From Wallemia ichthyophaga EXF-994 (taxonomy: Eukaryota > Basidiomycota > Wallemiomycetes > Wallemiales > Wallemiaceae), in NCBI RefSeq assembly GCF_000400465.1, contig NW_008806289.1, positions 186,001 through 250,000 of the forward strand: a stretch of 64,000 nt of DNA, given 5' to 3'. Each line of letters opens with the position of its first letter. Within the stretch, counting starts at the first letter, position 1. A program made the position numbers and the translations under genes. Below the pieces are notes generated by a model that was given only the letters and a program-made list of their open reading frames with translations, ran no database searches and was not told the origin of the DNA. Positions 58,425-64,000 of the stretch are shown one piece after another.

Positions 58425-60752
58425 TCAGAATGGATCTATAACACAGCTTTCCTCGCCATTATAGACTTCAAAAGAAGTAACTTTATCCGTAACTTTATCT
58501 ATAGATGCATATATTGCCTGTGTATCAAATTCAGAATGTGTATAAAATCAAAGCCAATCCGCTCACATTAGTCAAGTCCCTAGAAAGCTCCTCGTTGCCG
58601 TAGTTGAAAGGTGACAGCATGATGCCTGATTTGGTCTCCAAGAATAGCGTGCTTGGAACATCGCTTGCCCTTGGAAGATGATGCATTCCAACATTTGCCC
58701 AAAGAACTAAGTCTTCTTGTACGATATTCTCATCATTTAAGAATGTATTGAAATCGACAGGTGGCTTCATCATATTAGCAATGATTTGGAGCCCATACAG
58801 TCAACTCACATTGTTTGGTAGGTTCATGTTATACATCGAGCTAGCACTCTCTTCATCCTCGTTGTATTTGGTCACGTAGACGTGCTGTCTACTGAACACA
58901 GCATTCCGCTTCATACGTGACTGTGTGTCTGGCGTATCATGGATAACGGGAGTTGATGGCATTATACGATAGGCTGGATTATAGCCATACTGAGTTTTCT
59001 TATCCAGGTTCGAAAGGAGCAGCCAGTGATCGTAGTTGTTTGACCAATTCATACCTTTCTCTTGTTCTATGTTAGATGTGTTGATCACCTTGGACTCATA
59101 AGCATCTTCATCCTCATCTTGCCAAAAGAATTTTGTATTTTGTACGTCTATGGACTTTTCCACCAAGGTGTTGCTCTCACCGAGAATGTCCAAGTCGAAT
59201 TTGAATAGGATAACGTGGTCGTGAATGTTTCCGAAGGTTGTATCAGAGACTTGAGTGCCAAACTTATCGCCACCCCTCGAGCTGTGTGTCTGAAGAAGAT
59301 AGCCGGAGGCTGATGCTGATGCTTCAATTGTACCGTCCGGCATGAGTGCATAGTCTATCATATAATCATAGTTTCCAGGTGTGCTTATGCTTCTGATGAC
59401 CAGTTTTGAGGCTTTGTTAGAAGAGGCGTCGTTCACTCCATAATGCCTAGAAATTGGCTGGAGAAGAGGCATCTCGAAGATGCAAATAGAGTTGGGAGTT
59501 GTAACATCATGTGTACCATTCCAATAGTGCGTTGCTAAATATGTGGCTTCGTCGGCACAGTCATAGCCTTTGAGAAGAGGAGTGAGCTTCTCACCCAACC
59601 CGATACCTCTATCAAGGAGAAAAGAATTTGCATTTGTAGGAGTATTTGCTGAGTAATGAGATACTGCTTCTTGTAGACTAATTTCGTACGCTATTCTAAC
59701 ACTATTAAAGCGCAAGTCGTGGATGCTAACACCAGTCTCTGGGTTGTGAGCGAAAAAAAAGTCCCAATTGAGCCATGAAACGTGGTTCTGCTTATCATCA
59801 AGCCTGTATCTGAGCCCCTGTTTTGACAAACTGATAGGCGCAGGACGTTCCTCGAGATCTCTGACTGGTACATCAGGGCGACGTCGTGACCAGTGTGCTA
59901 AATCTTTTTCGGTGAATTGAGGGATGAAATTCGCAACTTCGCCTTTCTCATAGTCTTCTGCGAAAGATTTCAAGCTTCTCCACACTTTATCGCCGTACAC
60001 GATCTTTAAAACACTCCATTCAGAGAACTTTTGACCAGAGATATCTATTAAAATGTGGAATCCAGTGAAGCCACCCCACTAAGTCCTTGTCAGTATAACT
60101 TTTTGTGTGAATATTTGTTGTCACTTACGAAGGCAGAATCTTCTGGGGTTTGTGAAAGCTCTAACCATCTCAGACGCTTATCGCTGTCAAGGTTGAGGCG
60201 CTCATCTAAGTACATGTACTCTTCCAAGCTCCATGGCTTGCCAAGCAAGTCTTCAATTATCGCTGAAATTGGGGCGAGAGCATAATACACGAAAACCTTC
60301 TCTAACATTTTATCCTTGTGTGCCTTGGTTCTGCGGCTATTGTGAGGGATAGGTGGAGTGTTGGTTGAGTGTACCTGGACGTTGTCTTGATTAAGTGGGC
60401 CAACGGTGTATGACCTGATGGAAGGGTCGCTTTCCGAACCGTGTACAATGATAGCTTTAGCATATCTATCTGGTTTGGAACCGTTGAAGTTCAAGTATTC
60501 TAATGTTTCATATTTCTTTGGTGAGTTGAGTGTGAGGAGTTCGACGTAGTTATCAGCAGGGCCAGCATCTTCCAAACTGGTGAGATTGAATTTGTCATAG
60601 ATAAATTCATATGCTTGATTGAACTCTTCTGATGTGAGTTGATTGAAAGGGTTTTCCTTGACATTCTTCGTCTCCTCGAATGTTGAGAATGGTGGATTGT
60701 AAGAAAGTGAAAGCGAGATGCAGCCAAGTATAACCAAAGCCACAGATTTCAT
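58425..60752 (-). CDS. secreted copper amine oxidase 2
   Basis: Four exons (introns 60079-60128, 58765-58809, 58518-58566) encode 727 residues. It has a signal peptide (MKSVALVILGCISLSLSY), the topaquinone site TPGNYDYMID, copper ligands HDH in GNIHDHVILFKFDLD and the third His in VGMHHLPRASDVP, and the base region LLDRGIGLGEKL. It aligns with copy 1 throughout (FLETKSGIMLSPFNYGNEELSRDL against the same run there) but is clearly diverged. Intron removal is needed: the first restores FWGGFTGFHILID, the last restores the C-terminal strand ending SCVIDPF. It should oxidise primary amines extracellularly, releasing ammonium and peroxide. Divergent from an MFS transporter, 168 bp apart. Confidence 0.94.
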
Positions 60753-60920
60753 CCTCAGCGTTTCTCAACAAAATGTTCATTCTTCGTTAGGATATTCAAA
60801 CGCTGGGAATTTAGTCTACGTGTTTGAAATCTGCATTCCTGTGACAAAGCAGTAGAAATTGTGTGAAAAAAATTGAATTTTTGATTGGGTTTGACATATT
60901 GATTTATATCTTTTGCCGTC
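60753..60920. promoter_or_regulatory. shared divergent promoter of amine oxidase 2 and MFS transporter
   Basis: Only 168 bp separate the two start codons, so the pair is probably co-regulated. It includes an A-run (gaaaaaaattgaattt) near 60865. No factor site is certain. Confidence 0.45.
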
Positions 60921-62179
60921 ATGATCTTCTCATCAAACAACAGGAGCCGAGATATACGCACACTGGGATTTCTGTCGTTGGCATGTTTTCTGGTGCGATC
61001 TATTTAAATTGCTATTTCTAGGATAACGAATAATTCTAGTATGGCTGGTCGGTCTCTTCGATTGGTAGTGTGCAAAACGCAGCTATATGTCAAACTGGGG
61101 ATGTTACGCGTAATAGATTAGAATGCTTGAATATTTCAGACACAAGCTACTCATTTGCAGTTGGTCCTTTCTTTGCTGCAGGCGGTTTGGTCGGTAGCTT
61201 GGTGATTTCACCTTATCTGGGCAATCGTGTGGGCTGGACAAACCTTTCCCGCGTAGCATTCAGCGGATATTTTAGCTTGATTGGTCAAGTAATCATCGCA
61301 ATTACCCCATTTGCATCCCTTCTCTTCGTTGGCAGGCTGCTCTCTGGAATCAGCGCGGGCGTTGCAATCGTTGCCGTTCCAATTGAGCTCGAGAGGATGA
61401 AGGACAGCGAGGACAGCTACCTAGGACTGCTCACACAAATCTCGATTGTCACTGGTCTCACCGTCTCTCAAGCGTTAAGTTTGGCCCTTGCCAAGCCGAC
61501 ATACTGGCGTCTTATGCCGATGATTGCAGGACTGATATCAGGTATCCAATTGCTTCTACACAGAAGATACTCTCCGTTGCCAACAGAGGATTACGAGGAG
61601 AATGATGAAGTTGTGCCTCAATTATCAATGCTTGATGTCTTAAAAGACAGGGAAATGAGACCAAAGCTCATTAAAGCAGTCGTATTACTTGCATCTCAGC
61701 AGTTCGCTGCTATAAACATCATACTATTCTACTCCAAAATGATCTTTAACAGTGACCTAATCAGCATGCTGATAACATTGGTGAATTTTTTCATGACATT
61801 TCTCACGTTACTCATACTAAATATGCTCAGCAAGAGGTCATTATTTAACGTAAGCTATTTTGGTGCAATTGTATCACTGGGGATACTATCATTGTCTCTA
61901 GAGCGTAATTACATGGTGACGAGTATAGTAATATACGTCTACATAGCCAGCTACTCGATCGGATTGGGACCACTACCATTTGATATTCTCGGGCAGCTCT
62001 CCACAGAAGAAACAAAAAATTCGTTATCAAGCATTGGGTTGAGTGTGAACTGGATAACAAACATGATAATGTCAGCAGGGTTTTCGATATTGGTTGGTGT
62101 GGTGAACAAGAATATAATTTTTGCAATATTCTTTACACTGAATATTATTGTAGCAGTTGCTCTTAATGTCTTATGGTGA
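60921..62179 (+). CDS. MFS transporter (divergent sugar-porter-like, short central loop)
   Basis: Two exons (60921-60992, 61040-62179) give 403 residues. The spliced first helix reads TLGFLSLACFLYGWSVSSIG. About 11-12 membrane segments follow; GRLLSGISAGVAIVAVPIELERM carries the GRxxxG sugar-porter signature. The usual PESPRWL after TM6 is replaced by LLHRRYSPLP, and the central loop is about 30 residues instead of ~60, so the protein is shorter than typical (450-550). Substrate is unknown; yeast Vps73/YBR241C-like proteins share some features. Its stop overlaps the start of CMS1 by 14 nt. Adjacent to amine oxidase 2. Confidence 0.85.
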
Positions 62180-63089
62180 CGACCTGAACGATGGCTTAGA
62201 TTATAACTTTGATAACATTGAGTCTGAAAATGAAGGCAGCTTCGTAGATGAGGAGTTCGCTGCTGGTGATGATAATGAGGAATCGCTACAGCTAGCTACT
62301 GGGCAGAAGAGAGTGAGGGATGATGTAGAGCAGCCCCAGCAGAAGAAGAAGAAGACTAAAAAGACCAAGCATTGGTCCAGTCAAGTGCCTCAAGTAGCGA
62401 AATCTGCGCAGTCGAGTCAATACGACTTTTTAAAAGATCAGCTTAAGTCTGTTTATGGCAAATTATCCGATATTGAGATCGAGGAGAGGGTTATTCCAGG
62501 TGAGCTATTCTAAATAGCCTATAAACCGACTAACCTTGGATGAAAATTAGAGACAGCGATTGATGCTACACACGAATACAGTCTTCCTAGGAATAAGGAT
62601 ACTATTACAGACTTTATAAGCACACAGTTTAGCAATTTGAAGGATTCGCTTAGTAAGCCAAACAAGCAGAAGGGTAGTCCGAGATTGCTTGTTATATGCT
62701 CATCTGCGATTCGTTGCGCTGATGTTGTTCGTTCACTCAAACAGCTCAATCCATCAAAGGACATTCCAATTGCCAAGTTATTTGCTAAGCATATAAAACT
62801 GCATGAGCAGAAGGATTTCTTGCAGTCGAATCAGACTGTTATCGCAGTCGCAACACCAAATCGAGCAAAATCACTTATAGAGGATGGCACATTGAATACA
62901 AAGTACCTAAGTTTGATATTACTTGATTCTAGTTATACAGATGATAAGCAGCGGACATTGTTTGATGTACCAGAGACCAAAACTCAGCTATTCGATCTAC
63001 TCAATTTGAAAAGCATATATGAGAGGTTCAAGGGAGAAATTGGCGGACAAGGAGACAAAGGACGTAAGACAGCGTTGTGTTTATTTTAA
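62166..63089 (+). CDS. CMS1: CMS1-like ribosome biogenesis protein
   Basis: Two exons (intron 62500-62550) give 290 residues. It begins MSYGDDLNDGLDYNFDN, is acidic, then has a Lys-rich block (QQKKKKTKKTKHW). The core is a RecA-like helicase-related fold without catalytic motifs: FLKDQLKSVYGKLSDIEIEERVIPE, LLVICSSAIRCADVVRSLK, IPIAKLFAKHIKLHEQKDFL and TVIAVATPNRAKSLIEDG. These match Cms1, linked to the small-subunit processome. The start ATG lies inside the last codons of the MFS gene, so the mRNA leader must come from within it. It converges with the next gene, 35 bp away. Confidence 0.88.
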
Positions 63090-63124
63090 TACTAGAAATA
63101 CATACAACTTGAGCCTATCATTCA

Positions 63125-63678
63125 TTATTCCTCACCAACCCAACGATTAGCTATTTCACCAATGTAAGGGAGTGGATACCTTTCAAGACTTTGGGCATCT
63201 CTATAAGCCTTTAAAGCGCAATTGCCGAGTGCGAATAAGTCGAGAGCGATAGCGCACCACTTGAAGAAAGAAGGAAAGCGTAGAATGAGTAGGAGTAAGT
63301 GTATAAGGGATAGAATAACTGAAAGTAAAGCAGATTGATAAGCGTGGTCTGTATATGTTAATGAGTTAATTGATAGCAAAACAATAATCTCACATCGTAC
63401 GTAATCCGAGGTAGTCTCAACGACAAGAATCAAAAGGGCTGGGTGGTTATAGGTCAATGAGGGGAATTGTATATTTTACGCTAATACACACCACTAATTG
63501 GACCTAACGAATATGCAGATGCAGCTTCAACGTCAAGTCTCCAGCCTAACTTTGTATCCCATGCGCCAACAGCTTGACCAGCTTCAAGGTTTTCTGTTTC
63601 CTGGACGTCGCCATAGAAAGGCTGAGGGATGTTTCCAGATTGATAAGAATTGAGACTAGCAGGTGGATACGAGGACAT
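63125..63678 (-). CDS. small conserved fungal membrane protein (DUF4870-like)
   Basis: Three exons (63492-63678, 63394-63438, 63125-63348) give 151 residues. A short cytosolic N-terminus (PPASLNSYQSGNIPQPF) is followed by the conserved WDTKLGWRLDVEAASAYSLG, SALLILVVETTSDYVRYHAYQS formed over two introns, two or three hydrophobic helices (LLSVILSLIHLLLLILRF; CAIALDLFALGNCALKAY) and the end YRDAQSLERYPLPYIGEIA. I recognise this as a widely conserved small fungal membrane protein whose function is not established. The intron junctions restore conserved SALL and YHAYQSALL. The first ATG is 63678; the frame extends further only with a non-ATG codon. Confidence 0.8.
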
Positions 63679-63803
63679 TTGAGTAGAGCAATGATGGTTC
63701 AAGTTTGAGAGGATTAAAGAGGTATTTAAGGCATAAAATATTTATTTAATTCAGTTATTCAAACACTCTCTCAGTCGTACGTTCATCACTCAAAGCTATA
63801 GGA

Positions 63804-64000
63804 ATGAACATCGCAATTATAATGCCCTTAATTGGGCTCATCTTCCATACTTATCAGATATTCATCAGTCCTCAGCTTCAACATTTCGGTATTCGCAATA
63901 AATCCATCACAAACCGCAATTCGGACTCTTGTAAACCGATCCCCGAGTTTGAAGGCTGCGAAGGTAATTTCTAAGCTTTTTTTTACAGGAACGTTGCTTA
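63804..64000 (+). CDS. 5' end of a paraoxonase/arylesterase-like gene (partial)
   Basis: The frame opens at ATG 63804: MNIAIIMPLIGLIFHTYQIF, a hydrophobic anchor, then SITNRNSDSCKPIPEFEGCE. The pattern 'C-x-x-I-x-x-x-E-x-C-E' after an N-terminal helix is typical of serum paraoxonase-like (SMP-30/arylesterase beta-propeller) proteins of fungi. A GT at 63964-63965 probably starts an intron. The only acceptor inside the window would make it 25 nt, too short for this genome, so the real acceptor is likely beyond the edge. The gene is cut at 64000. Confidence 0.5.

Overview
The window reads as nuclear DNA of a fungus with a compact, intron-rich genome. It holds about 39 protein genes, including spliceosomal genes (SLT11, SmE), mitochondrial ribosomal genes, RAD51, HIS7, RSC4, CDC20, an epsin and an ER mannosidase. 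Most genes carry several spliceosomal introns that I could place by hand. They are strikingly uniform, almost all 42-54 nt, with GTRNGT-like donors and CAG/TAG/AAG acceptors. High intron density, tiny introns, modest GC and closely packed genes on both strands suggest a small-genome basidiomycete, possibly Wallemia-like. That taxon is an inference from gene style, not a database match. I see no transposon, CRISPR array, tRNA or rRNA.

Layout. 1-9.6 kb: tail of an unknown gene, a MNR2/ALR1-type Mg2+ channel, a head-to-head pair (OB-fold protein and mitochondrial P-loop ATPase), an aldo-keto reductase, the splicing factor SLT11 and the replication protein RPA2. 9.6-16 kb: GNL1-type GTPase, a second and different CorA-family protein, G-protein beta, SmE and mitochondrial ribosomal mL43. 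16.7-27 kb: epsin (with an apparent frameshift), class II aldolase-like protein, NOL10/ENP2, mitochondrial SSB RIM1, quinolinate phosphoribosyltransferase, a membrane-anchored SDR, VPS60 and an unknown membrane protein. 28-34 kb: an intronless copper amine oxidase divergent from an aldehyde dehydrogenase, then a possible gene relic and a PPIL3-type cyclophilin. 34-46 kb: RSC4 bromodomain protein, three cytochrome P450s of one family with CDC20 between the last two, and an ER alpha-1,2-mannosidase. 46-53.5 kb: RAD51, HIS7, a LAM-type sterol transporter, mitochondrial bL32 and enolase. 53.6-64 kb: an unusual AGC kinase, a xanthine dioxygenase-like enzyme, a second copper amine oxidase divergent from an MFS transporter, CMS1, a small membrane protein, and the start of a paraoxonase-like gene.

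Most genes are housekeeping and unrelated to their neighbours. Three groupings look functional. (1) Copper amine oxidase 1 and aldehyde dehydrogenase share a 355-bp divergent promoter and would catalyse consecutive steps of amine catabolism. (2) Xanthine dioxygenase, copper amine oxidase 2 and an MFS transporter sit side by side, a plausible nitrogen-scavenging cluster. (3) The P450 trio is a local expansion. I found no clearly new molecular system. The best leads are the amine-oxidase arrangements, the mitochondrial ATPase/OB-fold pair, bL32m without most of its zinc ligands, the epsin frameshift and extreme exon structures (3-, 4- and 11-nt exons, one probable GC-AG intron).
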